Shown: positions 8,476-20,066, numbered from the stretch's first letter. The stretch: 64,000 bases of DNA from CBDCKN01 sp965219035 (GCA_965219035.1 CBDCMR010000004.1:434001-498000); one strand, 5' to 3'. The notes: generated from the sequence alone by a model not told the origin. Program-made: numbers and translations.

Positions 8476-8924
8476 GAGTTCGTCCCGTCCTCGAGGCTCA
8501 ATCCCAGCAGCCCTGCAACTTTTCCCTGGACGTCGATGATCAGGCGCGCCTTCTCGAGTTCCTTCTCCAGGCGAGTGTTCTCGCGCTCCAGCTTGCGCAC
8601 TTTCCCCTCCAGCGGATTCCGTTCGCTCGGCTTTCGACCTCGTCTCTTCGACAGCACTCTCAGCGACCCACTCCGCACCGCCTTGCGCCATGTCGTCAGG
8701 TGCGACGAGTACAAGCCCTCCCGTCGCAGGAGTCGCCCTACCTCTCCCGGCTCCGTGCACCGGTCCGCTTCTTCGACGACCCGCAGCTTGTACGACGGAC
8801 TAAACCGTCGGCGCGTCGGCTTATCTACCACCTCCGCGTCCGGAGCAGCTGCCGCGCTTCGCTTACCCTCCCAGGTTAGTGGGGCGATTCCATTCTCTTC
8901 CATTCTCTCTCGGTGTCCCAGCAT
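8472..8924 (-). CDS. IS3-family OrfA (HTH), copy 1
   Basis: 150 residues. A helix-turn-helix of the HTH_Tnp type covers ~40-95 (RRRFSPSYKLRVVEEADRC onward, with HLTTWRKAV), followed by a basic SKRRGRKPS stretch and a leucine-zipper coiled coil ~105-130. It binds the element's terminal repeats and is fused to OrfB by -1 frameshifting. Confidence 0.9.
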   Translation of the reverse strand: MLGHRERMEENGIAPLTWEGKRSAAAAPDAEVVDKPTRRRFSPSYKLRVVEEADRCTEPGEVGRLLRREGLYSSHLTTWRKAVRSGSLRVLSKRRGRKPSERNPLEGKVRKLERENTRLEKELEKARLIIDVQGKVAGLLGLSLEDGTNS

Positions 8925-9435
8925 CCTCGGTTTCTCTGCCTTCGCCCTACTCTAATTCTTTACTCGTTCCGTGTCTCACCTAAGTTGGCAGAGAGGGCGG
9001 GCCGGGAGAAGCGACTTTCGGTTGCCCTTTCCGGCTTCAGGGGAAGCGAGTGCTTCCACGCGCTCGTGTCCAACTTCGAGGGGCTCGGCTCAGATACGCT
9101 CCCTATTGCGGCCGATCGGTTCGCCACCACGGTCAGCATACCCCCGCCGGGGATCATGAATCCAAGGCGCGGGCTCTGGATAGACACATATGGTTCCGGT
9201 GCGGAGGCCGTGCCGAAGTCCTACGAGCGACGTCTGCGTAGGCTCATAAGGAAACGATTCTTCCACGCGGCCTCCGACGAGTCAGTCATAAGAGAGCTCG
9301 TAGACATGGTCCGGGTCGCTACACGGGACGTCAAACTTGGGCACACAGTGGGTCGCAATTGTATGTCGGTCGTAATTCCTTTGGCCTCAGGTGCGATGCT
9401 TACGAATTATCATCCGGCTGGGGAGTCGCCAGTGC

Positions 9436-10212
9436 CCTCTCTGCCAACTTAGGTGAGACACGGAACGAGTAAAGAATTAGAGTAGGGCGAAGGCAGAGAA
9501 ACCGAGGATGCTGGGACACCGAGAGAGAATGGAAGAGAATGGAATCGCCCCACTAACCTGGGAGGGTAAGCGAAGCGCGGCAGCTGCTCCGGACGCGGAG
9601 GTGGTAGATAAGCCGACGCGCCGACGGTTTAGTCCGTCGTACAAGCTGCGGGTCGTCGAAGAAGCGGACCGGTGCACGGAGCCGGGAGAGGTAGGGCGAC
9701 TCCTGCGACGGGAGGGCTTGTACTCGTCGCACCTGACGACATGGCGCAAGGCGGTGCGGAGTGGGTCGCTGAGAGTGCTGTCGAAGAGACGAGGTCGAAA
9801 GCCGAGCGAACGGAATCCGCTGGAGGGGAAAGTGCGCAAGCTGGAGCGCGAGAACACTCGCCTGGAGAAGGAACTCGAGAAGGCGCGCCTGATCATCGAC
9901 GTCCAGGGAAAAGTTGCAGGGCTGCTGGGATTGAGCCTCGAGGACGGGACGAACTCGTGAAGGCGGCCGAGGCGCTGGCCACGTACGTAGGGGTAAAGCC
10001 CGCGTGCGATGCGCTCAGGGTCGCCCGAGCCACGTTCTATCGTCGTCGGAGGCCATCGACCGGGCATCAGCAGCCCCGCCCGACCCCAGCCCGTGCCTTG
10101 AGCGAGAAGGAACGAGACAAGGTCTTCGACACGCTGTGTTCGGAGCGATTCGTGGACCGGTCCCCGGCCGAGGTTGTGGCGACCCTGCTCGACGAAGACG
10201 TCTACCTGTGCA
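9436..10212 (+). mobile_element. IS3-family element, copy 2 (left 777 bp only)
   Basis: Starts at the same left end CCTCTCTGCCAAC as the others, in the opposite orientation to copies 1 and 3. Identity with copy 4 stops after CTGTGCA at 10212, and the remaining 791 bp are absent. The sequence then switches directly to an Ig-like domain coding region. This is a deletion junction that removed the right half of the IS, the end of the proteasome-like gene and the start of the Ig-like gene. Confidence 0.9.
9508..9960 (+). CDS. IS3-family OrfA, copy 2
   Basis: 150 residues, same sequence as the OrfA of copies 1, 3 and 4, with HTH and C-terminal leucine zipper intact. Its partner OrfB is truncated, so it could act only as a DNA-binding inhibitor or in trans. 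Confidence 0.85.
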   Translation: MLGHRERMEENGIAPLTWEGKRSAAAAPDAEVVDKPTRRRFSPSYKLRVVEEADRCTEPGEVGRLLRREGLYSSHLTTWRKAVRSGSLRVLSKRRGRKPSERNPLEGKVRKLERENTRLEKELEKARLIIDVQGKVAGLLGLSLEDGTNS

Positions 10213-10232
10213 TATGCTGCCGTCTCCAGTGA
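9957..10232 (+). pseudogene. Truncated IS3-family OrfB, copy 2
   Basis: Only the first ~85 residues of OrfB are present, up to DEDVYLC. The frame then runs a few codons into foreign sequence before a stop. The catalytic core is missing. Confidence 0.9.
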
Positions 10233-10334
10233 CGTCGGTGTTGTGAGCGCCAGCGTTTCGGGAACCTTAACGCTAACTCCGGTAAGTGCCGGTGCGGAGC
10301 CTGTCAACGCCAGTGAGACACTCTTGGGAATTAA

Positions 10335-11342
10335 TTAGAGAGCAATCTCCTGTGTCGTGAGGGAGGGGGTTGGAGGATTGATCCAGACGGCCTCCGGGAG
10401 CGGTTTGGGCTTCGGCTCACCGGAGACGAAGCGGTCGGGATGAGCGGCCCAGGCCTCGCGTAGCACGGCCTCCCTGCCGGCGATGACCTGATCGGCGTGA
10501 CCGAAGTGGACCTGTTCGGGGGTCAGCATCGAGATGCCGCCATGGCGGTGCTCGGCATTGTACCAGCGGAAGAACGAGCGACAGAACATTTTGGCCTGGC
10601 CCTGATCCTCGAACCGTCCAGGAAACGAGGGATGGTACTTCAAGGTCTTGAACTGGGCCTCGGAGAACGGATTGTCATCCGACACCTGAGGTCGGCTCAG
10701 CGAGCGGGTCACCCCGAGATCGGCGAGGAGCTGAGCCGTGCATTGGCTCGTCATCGGAGCTCCTCGATCCGAGTGCAAGGTCAGGACCTGGGGCTGGACG
10801 CCATGCTTCAGGCAACTCTGCTGGATCAGGCGCCCGGCCAAGGCCGAGCTCTCCCGATCCGCCACCATCCATCCCACGATGTAGCGGCTGAAGATGTCCA
10901 TGATGACGTAGAGGTAGAAGTAGCTCCACTTCCTCGGCCCCAGCAGCCGTGTGATATCCCAGGACCAGACCTGGCCCGGGCCCGTCGCCATCAACTCGGG
11001 TTTCTGGTATTCGGGATGACTCCGCTGCGCTCGGCGCTCTCGAACTGGCACTTGGGAGGCCAGAACGCGATACATCGTACGTTCGCTGCACAGGTAGACG
11101 TCTTCGTCGAGCAGGGTCGCCACAACCTCGGCCGGGGACCGGTCCACGAATCGCTCCGAACACAGCGTGTCGAAGACCTTGTCTCGTTCCTTCTCGCTCA
11201 AGGCACGGGCTGGGGTCGGGCGGGGCTGCTGATGCCCGGTCGATGGCCTCCGACGACGATAGAACGTGGCTCGGGCGACCCTGAGCGCATCGCACGCGGG
11301 CTTTACCCCTACGTACGTGGCCAGCGCCTCGGCCGCCTTCAC
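10335..11342 (-). CDS. IS3-family transposase OrfB (DDE), copy 3
   Basis: 335 residues from the overlapping GTG. SWDITRL, LHSDRG and SEAQF give the D-D-35-E triad, and YVIMDIFSRY is intact. With an intact OrfA and a clean target duplication, this copy looks potentially active. Confidence 0.92.
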   Translation of the reverse strand: MKAAEALATYVGVKPACDALRVARATFYRRRRPSTGHQQPRPTPARALSEKERDKVFDTLCSERFVDRSPAEVVATLLDEDVYLCSERTMYRVLASQVPVRERRAQRSHPEYQKPELMATGPGQVWSWDITRLLGPRKWSYFYLYVIMDIFSRYIVGWMVADRESSALAGRLIQQSCLKHGVQPQVLTLHSDRGAPMTSQCTAQLLADLGVTRSLSRPQVSDDNPFSEAQFKTLKYHPSFPGRFEDQGQAKMFCRSFFRWYNAEHRHGGISMLTPEQVHFGHADQVIAGREAVLREAWAAHPDRFVSGEPKPKPLPEAVWINPPTPSLTTQEIAL

Positions 11343-11791
11343 GAGTTCGTCCCGTCCTCGAGGCTCAATCCCAGCAGCCCTGCAACTTTTCCCTGGACGT
11401 CGATGATCAGGCGCGCCTTCTCGAGTTCCTTCTCCAGGCGAGTGTTCTCGCGCTCCAGCTTGCGCACTTTCCCCTCCAGCGGATTCCGTTCGCTCGGCTT
11501 TCGACCTCGTCTCTTCGATAGCACTCTCAGCGACCCACTCCGCACCGCCTTGCGCCATGTCGTCAGGTGCGACGAGTACAAGCCCTCCCGTCGCAGGAGT
11601 CGCCCTACCTCTCCCGGCTCCGTGCACCGGTCCGCTTCTTCGACGACCCGCAGCTTGTACGACGGACTAAACCGTCGGCGCGTCGGCTTATCTACCACCT
11701 CCGCGTCCGGAGCAGCTGCCGCGCTTCGCTTACCCTCCCAGGTTAGTGGGGCGATTCCATTCTCTTCCATTCTCTCTCGGTGTCCCAGCAT
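11339..11791 (-). CDS. IS3-family OrfA, copy 3
   Basis: 150 residues, identical in sequence to the other OrfA proteins as translated; HTH plus leucine zipper. The stop codon overlaps the OrfB GTG start as GTGA, and the slippery heptamer described for copy 4 is present at the same place. Confidence 0.9.
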   Translation of the reverse strand: MLGHRERMEENGIAPLTWEGKRSAAAAPDAEVVDKPTRRRFSPSYKLRVVEEADRCTEPGEVGRLLRREGLYSSHLTTWRKAVRSGSLRVLSKRRGRKPSERNPLEGKVRKLERENTRLEKELEKARLIIDVQGKVAGLLGLSLEDGTNS

Positions 11792-12153
11792 CCTCGGTTT
11801 CTCTGCCTTCGCCCTACTCTAATTCTTTACTCGTTCCGTGTCTCACCTAAGTTGGCAGAGAGGGGTGCCGCTATCGTCTCGGTCAGGGCCACCGACCCTG
11901 GCGGATTGACCGCCACGCAGCAGATCGCCGTCACCGTGGACGGAGACGACCCCGTACCAAGCACATCGAGCTCTGACCTAGTAGTGGAGTCGCCTTCGAT
12001 GAGGGACCGAAGCGCGTCGCCGGCCGCTTGAGCGTGCCCACGCGACCACGCCGGGAGCCCTGCCATGAACGTTGAGACTACCGCCGTGACCCTACGGGGT
12101 AAGACGAACACAAACGCTCCACGCACAGTCACCAGACGCAGGCGCCTCGTCCC

Positions 12154-14904
<2,751 letters not shown>

Positions 14905-15225
14905 CCCCGTTCAACAGTTTTCCAGACCGTTGCGTTAGACCAGACTCCGCGGTCGCTGTGTCGAGCTGGCATGGTGGTCGCTGAGCGCCAGTGGGACGAT
15001 CTCTTCAGCGATGGGGACCGGGCGGCGGCTGCGAAGGGGCTGCGCCAGACCGGTGGAAGCCACCCAGCCCGCTCCCCCGCCTCGACCCCCGTATAGTTTC
15101 CAAACCGCAACGGTAGCCACCAGCGTCGGACCTTGCCAGGGGCTGCCTTGCTAAGAAATCGGTGAAGTCTCCTCTCGGTGTACTTCGTACAGGCCTGCCC
15201 CCAGACCTCACGGATGGCGTCACGG

Positions 15226-15250
15226 CGTTTGGGGCAACTCTGGGGGCATC
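15226..15250 (+). repeat. 25-base repeat, inverted copy at 28173-28197
   Basis: CGTTT, one variable base, then GGGCAACTCTGGGGGCATC. The inverse copy differs only at the variable base (A instead of G). The second copy lies just after the point where trbJ is broken, so the repeat probably marks an element edge or recombination site. Confidence 0.7.
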
Positions 15251-15333
15251 GTCAGATACCCCATAAGCCTCTGACCCAGCAGAATCAACGATTTACGGGC
15301 GCTTTGGAGAGGCGGGAGCGACCCCCCGGGGGA

Positions 15334-15361
15334 GGCTGGCATGGGCGTGCCCATGCCAGCC
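15334..15361. repeat. Perfect hairpin, 13-bp stem with 2-nt loop
   Basis: Left arm GGCTGGCATGGGC (15334-15346), loop GT, right arm GCCCATGCCAGCC (15349-15361). Pairing extends outward into GGAG/CTCC with one bulge. No T-run follows, so a terminator is not supported. Confidence 0.7.
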
Positions 15362-15390
15362 CTCCCCGATGCCGATCAAGGCATCCCCAA

Positions 15391-15465
15391 AGGGGGGGTC
15401 ACTCCCTTCCACGGCCGCAAGCTCCGGATCGGCATCGCCGCTCCGGCGGCCGTTCCGTAACCGCA
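15391..15465 (+). repeat. Diverged ~75-base repeat, second copy at 18711-18790
   Basis: Shares GGGGGGGTC, CCACGGCCGCA and a 20-base identical core (15430-15449 with 18755-18774, CGGCATCGCCGCTCCGGCGG). Direct orientation. The pair brackets the conjugation fragments and the P4-type integrase gene. Confidence 0.6.
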
Positions 15466-15731
15466 ACACAGACAACCACATAAGGAAAAGTGTGTGTTTG
15501 CAGGGTAACCGCTTCCCGGCGCACACACATCCAATTGTCAAATGTGCGTTCCCCGATCGGCACGGACCTTCGCCGATCGGCGTTCATGACCGGCCTCCGG
15601 GGAGTCGGCGGGAGCGCCAGGTCGCAAAGGCCCCGGTCATTGCTTCGGGCTTGACGTTCGGTGGTGCTCCTACGCCATTCACAGCCGGACAGGGCGACAC
15701 CCTGGACACACTGCCTTTACCGGTCCCCAAT

Positions 15732-16793
15732 GTGGTGGCTAGACAAGTGAACGATCCTTCCGTTGTCGCTCTGCATTACAAAGTGGAACATGCTTCTTCC
15801 ATCGACTACTCCAGAACGGAGCCCCTAGTCGTCCGCGACGATGCCTTTGACGTGCGAGTCGAGGATAGGCACGTCCGGTTCTCGATGAAGGATCACTTCG
15901 CGACCGAACGGGACGCCCGGGACGCCGTCGACGACTACATTCGCGCCTGGGAGCTCGATGCCGCCCTCGTAATGGGGCCGAGCGCATTCACACTGCGTTT
16001 CGATCGCTCTGAGATCGAGGATCGAAACCCGACTCCGGGCACCATATGCCTGCAAGGGCGACCTCTTCGCGCCACGGCTACCTTAGGCAAGGCACGGGTC
16101 ACCGTCTCGCCGCCCGCTTATCCGAAGCCGCCGTCGGAGGGCCTCAAGCGAAGCCCAAATGTCGAGAGCATGTTCACCCGTTACCTCGCGTATCGCGAGG
16201 GCAAGGAACCGCTCACGACCATGGCGTACTTCTGCCTGACTGTCCTTGAGGCCTCTACAGGAAGGCGCCGCGGTCGACGCGCGGCGGCGGCGAAGCAATA
16301 CTACATCAGCCAACCGGTGCTAAACCACCTCGGACCAGAACTCAGCTCTAACAGGGGCGGTCCTGGCGCAAGGAAGGCGGACGGTGTCCACCGCGACCTG
16401 ACTGAGCAGGAAAGACAGTTCCTGGAAACGGCCGTCAAGACTATTATCCGCAGGGCGGCACAGATAGATGCGCTTGGGAGGCCTGCAGGTCGCCGTACTG
16501 CTCGAGCGCTCGGTCGTTCCCCTCGAGCGTGGCCATCCCATGGGTTGTCTGCGGGGTTGGAGCTCCCCGGAAACACGGACAATGTGCCACGGCGGACGGA
16601 AGCGACCACCCGATTCGAGGCTCTGGTTCGGGCGTGGGGCCAGTTCGGTTATAACCCGCTCTGCCCCCACCCTCGGGGCGCTCCCGACCATCGATCCCTG
16701 CGGGAAGGCGGTCGAGCCGCCGAGAGAGTCGGTCGATCATGCTGCGGTCGAGCCTCTAGATCTCTCCGTTTCTGTCGTAAACCCAACGGGTAA
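15732..16793 (+). CDS. Hypothetical protein of an integrated plasmid or ICE, 3' end aberrant
   Basis: The frame from GTG 15732 (VVARQVNDPSVVALHYKVEH) to about 16480 looks coding: balanced composition, RNPTPGTICLQGRPLR, V-E-S-M-F-T-R-Y-L-A-Y-R-E-G-K-E-P-L, and a helical end LTEQERQFLETAVKTIIRRA. I recall similar ~250-residue proteins near conjugation and integrase genes, with no assigned function. After ~16480 the frame turns into low-quality Arg/Pro-rich sequence to 16793, suggesting the true 3' end was replaced. No signal peptide or membrane span. Confidence 0.5.
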   Translation: MVARQVNDPSVVALHYKVEHASSIDYSRTEPLVVRDDAFDVRVEDRHVRFSMKDHFATERDARDAVDDYIRAWELDAALVMGPSAFTLRFDRSEIEDRNPTPGTICLQGRPLRATATLGKARVTVSPPAYPKPPSEGLKRSPNVESMFTRYLAYREGKEPLTTMAYFCLTVLEASTGRRRGRRAAAAKQYYISQPVLNHLGPELSSNRGGPGARKADGVHRDLTEQERQFLETAVKTIIRRAAQIDALGRPAGRRTARALGRSPRAWPSHGLSAGLELPGNTDNVPRRTEATTRFEALVRAWGQFGYNPLCPHPRGAPDHRSLREGGRAAERVGRSCCGRASRSLRFCRKPNG

Positions 16794-16903
16794 TACGGTT
16801 TACAACCTTCGGACACACCAGGTGATACACGTAGCCCGTAGCGTGTAGCCAAGTCGTTGTCCCATCGGGACTTGCGAAGACTGATCCCTGCTTCTGCCAC
16901 AGC

Positions 16904-17137
16904 GTGCGGGGGATCCTCGAGAAGGCCGGCCGCGCGGACGACTACCTGGAAATCGGGCTGGACGGGTCCTGGCAGTGGAACCCGCTCGACGATCCGCTGC
17001 TCGACACTTACTCGCTCGCATACAGCGTCTCATCCCTGATCAACCAGCTCTTCGGCAAGAGCCGCGAACCGTTCTGGCAGCAAGCCTATACGAATCTCGT
17101 GCGCTGGATCATCGAACTGCACCGGCGCATGTATTGA
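16904..17137 (+). pseudogene. Fragment of a VirD4/TraG-type conjugative coupling ATPase
   Basis: 77 codons containing DDYLEIGLDGSWQWNPLDDP, S-L-A-Y-S-V-S-S-L-I-N-Q-L-F-G-K and EPFWQQAYTNLVRWIIEL. This is the region between Walker A and Walker B of TraG/VirD4-like coupling proteins that bring DNA to a type IV secretion channel. No Walker motifs are present; both ends are missing, and a premature stop follows at 17135-17137. Confidence 0.65.
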
Positions 17138-17240
17138 CGTGCAGTAATGCTCCTTAGTGTACACATAAACAGTGATATATAATGAGTTGGGAGATTTCCC
17201 ATACTCCGGAATGTCCAGTGCCACCCCTTGACAGCCACGA

Positions 17241-17266
17241 CTTTTCTGGGGCACTTTTCTGGGGCA
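17241..17266. repeat. Tandem 13-bp direct repeat upstream of integrase
   Basis: CTTTTCTGGGGCA occurs twice in a row, 30 bases before the integrase start. Direct repeats next to a tyrosine integrase gene are often arm-type or attachment-site elements; that role is inferred. Confidence 0.5.
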
Positions 17267-17296
17267 GATTCCTGAAACCTCAACCGGTGCCCCAAC

Positions 17297-18679
17297 ATGC
17301 CGCTGACCGACACCGCCATCCGAAAGGCCAAGCCCCGCGACAAGCCGCGCAAGCTCTACGACAGCCGCGGCCTGTACCTCGAGATCGCCCCGCGCGGCAC
17401 CAAGGCTTGGCGCTTCAAGTACCGCTTCGCGGACAGAGAGAAGCGGATCTCCATGGGGATCTATCCCGAGGTCTCGCTGAAGCTCGCCCGCGAGCGGAGG
17501 GACGAGGCCCGCAAGCTTCTGGCCCAGGACATCGACCCGAGCGCCTACCGGAAGGCGCAGAAGCAGTCGAAGCGGCAATGGGCCAGGAACAGCTTCGAGG
17601 CCGTGGCCGCTGAATGGCTCACCAAGCACTCGCCGAACTGGTGCGCGAGCTACGCTCGGCGACTCGAGCGCGATCTGGGTAGGGATGTCTTCCCGTGGAT
17701 CGGAGCGAAGCCGGTCGCGGAGCTCACGGCACCGGAGCTGTTGGCCGCGCTGCGCCGCATCGAAGCCCGCGGCACCCTGGACACGGCGCATCGCACGCTT
17801 CAGGTCTGTGGGCGGGTGCTGCGCTATGCGGTGGCAACGGGCCGGGCGGAGCGGGACGTGTCGGGGGACCTGCGCGGAGCCTTCCCTCCGGTGAAGCGGA
17901 AGCACTTCGCGGCGATCACCGACCCGAAGGAGGTCGGCCCGCTTCTGCGGCTCCTGGACGGCTACCCGGGCACGCTGCCGGTGCGGTGCGCGCTGCGTCT
18001 GGTGCCGCTGCTCTTCGTGCGGCCCGGCGAGTTGCGCAAGGCCGAATGGGCCGACATCGACCTCGATGGAGCCGAGTGGCGCTACACGGCGACCAAGACC
18101 GACACGCCGCATGTGGTCCCACTGGCGCGTCAGGCGGTCGAGATCCTTCGCGAGTTGCATCCCGTGACGGGTCACCACCGCTACGTGTTCCCGAATGCGC
18201 GCTATCGGCAACACGACCGGACGATGAGCAACACCACCTTTTGGGGGGCGTTCCGGGCCTTGGACATCCCTCCGGAACGGATGACGCCGCATGGCTTCCG
18301 GGCGATGGCGCGCACCATCTTGGACGAGGTGCTGGGCTTCCGGCCCGACTTCATCGAGCACCAGCTGGCCCACCGGGTCAGGGACCCCAACGGCCGGGCC
18401 TACAACCGGACGGCGTTCCTGCCCGAGCGCCGCGTGATGATGCAGGCCTGGGCCGACTATCTGGACCGGCTCAGGGCCGGGGAAGAGATCGAGGCGACTC
18501 ACGGAACCGGGGCTTTCCGAAATACCAACGTCGCCGGGGATCCCGGAACACCAACTCACGGCCCGCCGTTCCCGGTAGCTGGAGCCGTGCCTCCCACGGT
18601 CGTCCCTGTCCCCAGCTCCCCGCCCGGGTCCTTCGCGGTAGCGCCGACACACCGGCTGGACGGTCGGCGAACTGGGTGA
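17297..18679 (+). CDS. Tyrosine integrase, P4 type
   Basis: 460 residues. N-terminal DUF4102 arm-binding domain ~1-85 (TAIRKAKPRDKPRKLYDSRG, RISMGIYPEVSLKLARERR), core-binding domain ~95-195, catalytic domain ~205-390. Catalytic residues: R242 in RPGELRKAEW, K267, H332 and R335 in HGFRAM, H359, and nucleophile Y369. It would integrate or excise an element at a tRNA-type site. Intact; C-terminal ~60 residues are Pro/Thr-rich. No tRNA or att site is recognised beside it; the nearest tRNA scar is at 5.96 kb. Confidence 0.93.
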   Translation: MPLTDTAIRKAKPRDKPRKLYDSRGLYLEIAPRGTKAWRFKYRFADREKRISMGIYPEVSLKLARERRDEARKLLAQDIDPSAYRKAQKQSKRQWARNSFEAVAAEWLTKHSPNWCASYARRLERDLGRDVFPWIGAKPVAELTAPELLAALRRIEARGTLDTAHRTLQVCGRVLRYAVATGRAERDVSGDLRGAFPPVKRKHFAAITDPKEVGPLLRLLDGYPGTLPVRCALRLVPLLFVRPGELRKAEWADIDLDGAEWRYTATKTDTPHVVPLARQAVEILRELHPVTGHHRYVFPNARYRQHDRTMSNTTFWGAFRALDIPPERMTPHGFRAMARTILDEVLGFRPDFIEHQLAHRVRDPNGRAYNRTAFLPERRVMMQAWADYLDRLRAGEEIEATHGTGAFRNTNVAGDPGTPTHGPPFPVAGAVPPTVVPVPSSPPGSFAVAPTHRLDGRRTG

Positions 18680-19014
18680 TCCGCCGCCTGGCAGCGGCGT
18701 TGAAAACCCTTCCCGGAGGGGGGGTCGCTACCGCCACGGCCGCACCCGCCGGAACGGCATCGCCGCTCCGGCGGTCGTGGTGCAACCGAAACGCCGCCAG
18801 CGACATGCGGAACCGCTGGCGTGCACATGGAAGCGGCGTTTTCGTGCACATGCACCCCGATGTCGATGTGCACGCACGGCACGCCACCGACCCCCGGCGA
18901 CCGGCGGTCAAGGTCCGCCCCCCGGAAGCCGCCTCGAACGCCATGTCGTGAACCCAGGACGCCCCCGACTCGCGGGGACCGTCAGAAGACGATTCTGAGC
19001 CGGGAAAGGGGAGA
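18680..19014. other. Intergenic stretch with a repeat copy
   Basis: No gene supported. It contains the second copy (18711-18790) of the ~75-base block seen at 15391-15465, and a few short palindromic TGCAC/GTGCA runs near 18820-18880. Confidence 0.5.
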
Positions 19015-19976
19015 CTAGCTTTCTAGCTGGCCTTGATTGAGCGGGGCGATAGTCGGTGTCGAGGGCAAGAGGATCAGGAGGCCCGGAGCCGTCGAGTAGT
19101 TCAAACCCGGCCAGGCCAGCTTGATCTTCTTCAACTCGCGGAGAACCTTGCGCCGGAAGAATTTAATCGTTTGTTTGTCGTTGGCCTTGTCCGGGTCTGC
19201 CTCGAACTGGCAGTACAACTGACGCCAGGTGAGCCGCAGCGGGCACGTGAGCGCGAAGGTGCGGTAGGTGAGCCACATGTAGAGATCGAGGCCCAGAGAG
19301 CAGCGCTTGAGGGCCGTGAGAATGTTCATGTCGAGGGGCACCGGGTGGCGGATGATCTCGTTGAAGAACTTCTCGCTCAACTCAATCTTGCTGTCCCATA
19401 GTGTGCGCTCGTCGGGTTTGTTCCACCAGAACTCCGTACGGTCGGCGATCACGGCGTTCACCGTGGCTTCGCCGTTTTCAGCCTTGTAGGTCAGTTGCAC
19501 GGTGCAACCGAACAGCCGCCTCATTTGATTGCGGAACTTGGTGTGTGCGTTGCCCCCGCCGCTACTGTAAACCCCCACAGTCTGCATGAACTTGGCAAGC
19601 GAGTCGCCCAGGATCAGCACCCGGCTCTTGGTCTTCACGGCTTCGCTCGAGACGTAAGCCATCAAGAGGCGCGGCAGGTTGCCGAAGGGGAGTTTGTTGC
19701 CCCCGCCCGCCGTCATGTAGAGCGTGTACGGCCCGTTTCGCCGGACATACCGGATCCGGTTGCAGGGTTGGTGCGGGGCAGGCTGCACAACGCCATCATT
19801 CGCGCCATGAAGCCCCGGTCGGGGTCCGCTTTGCGGGCCGAAATGAGCTGGTTCACCTGGTCGGCCTGGGTGAAGTGGTGCAACGCCTGGGGCGAGGCAT
19901 CGCGGATCGCTTTCACAGGGCCGCCCATACCGGAGAGAGCATCACCGATGGGAACTAACCCTTGTTTACGCACCAT
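19015..19976 (-). pseudogene. repA: Plasmid replication initiator RepA, frameshifted
   Basis: The C-terminal frame (19015 to ~19780) reads NRIRYVRRNGPYTLYMTAGG, KLPFGNLPRLLMAYVS and a terminal winged-helix region with LDLYMWLTYR, matching plasmid RepA of the PF04796 type. The N-terminal frame (19976 down to ~19770) reads MVRKQGLVPIGDALSGMGGP and ends LCSLPRTNP; the two join by a single-base shift near 19765-19780. RepA binds origin iterons to start plasmid replication. The ATG at 19976 fits family N-termini better than the GTG at 20012. No iteron array is seen nearby. Confidence 0.75.
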
Positions 19977-20017
19977 GGCTTTATTCTCCCATGCCCGCCA
20001 GACAAGAATCACACATA

Positions 20018-20044
20018 TTCACCGACATGGTGTAATGTGGTGAA
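20018..20044. promoter_or_regulatory. Dyad operator between repA and the ribbon-helix-helix gene
   Basis: TTCACC (20018-20023) and GGTGAA (20039-20044) form an inverted pair, with a further GGTG at 20029-20032 making ATGGTGTA/ATGTGGTGAA near-repeats. It lies in the gap between the divergent repA and RHH genes, where a CopG-like repressor would bind. Inferred from position and symmetry. Confidence 0.45.
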
Positions 20045-20066
20045 AACCGTAAAAGGGAGCGGCAAG

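Larger units (their letters stand above)
7429..8996 (-). mobile_element. IS3-family element, copy 1 (complete, 1568 bp)
   Basis: Ends GGAGCC...GAGAGG are inferred from the four copies. The imperfect terminal inverted repeats include TGTCAAC...GTGAGACAC and TGCCAAC...GTGAGACAC (15 of 20 identical over the core). The flanks GCGGC / GCGGG form an imperfect 5-bp target duplication, and removal restores the interrupted gene's frame. It encodes OrfA and OrfB on the minus strand. Length is identical to copies 3 and 4. Confidence 0.9.
7133..9435 (+). pseudogene. Proteasome-like (Ntn-hydrolase fold?) gene split by two IS3-family copies
   Basis: The first part (7133-7428) starts MTFIVSAATPCRVVMVADRR and continues through A-I-A-Y-T-G; the second part is 9002-9435. 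Deleting IS copy 1 with one copy of its flanking pentamer joins ...LGRAAA to REKRLSVALSGF in frame, proving they were one gene. The start, with a self-contained strand, VADRR and YTG, resembles beta-type proteasome or other Ntn-hydrolase subunits; this is weak. The 3' end is cut by truncated IS copy 2 at 9436, and no continuation is found beyond it. Confidence 0.6.
10296..11863 (-). mobile_element. IS3-family element, copy 3 (complete, 1568 bp)
   Basis: Same ends as copy 1. It is flanked by a perfect 5-bp target duplication, GGTGC at 10291-10295 and 11864-11868, marking a simple insertion. Carries intact OrfA and OrfB. Confidence 0.95.
10213..12031 (+). pseudogene. Ig-like domain protein fragment, split by IS copy 3
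   Basis: The left part (10213-10295) reads ...SASVSGTLTLTPVSAG and the right part (11869 onward) reads AIVSVRATDPGGLTATQQIA. Removing the IS and one GGTGC duplication joins them in frame into one bacterial Ig-like repeat (strands SGTLTLTPVSAG and ATDPGGLTATQQIAVTV), typical of large secreted surface proteins. The gene lacks its 5' part (deletion at 10212/10213) and ends soon after the repeat with a low-complexity serine tail. Confidence 0.7.
14905..15731. other. Non-coding stretch with repeats between the receptor and a conjugation-type gene
   Basis: I see no convincing gene here. The stretch holds a 25-base repeat shared in inverted orientation with 28173-28197, a 13-bp-stem hairpin at 15334-15361, and a ~75-base block repeated at 18711-18790. 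These mark recombination edges of the accessory region. Long frames through it have no family-like sequence. Confidence 0.5.

Noticed and set aside
15369..15731. Upstream extension of the hypothetical gene to 15369
   Set aside because: This part overlaps the repeat block and has no protein-like character; a GTG near 15732 fits better.
16444..16740. Minus-strand frame with TLEGNDRALEQYGDLQASQA
   Set aside because: Short stretch looks protein-like, but the rest is low complexity and no start, ribosome site or family is visible.
17130..17190. Promoter for the P4-type integrase (TTGACG and TATAAT-like bases)
   Set aside because: The two boxes are not at a workable spacing; region is AT-rich but no pair fits well.
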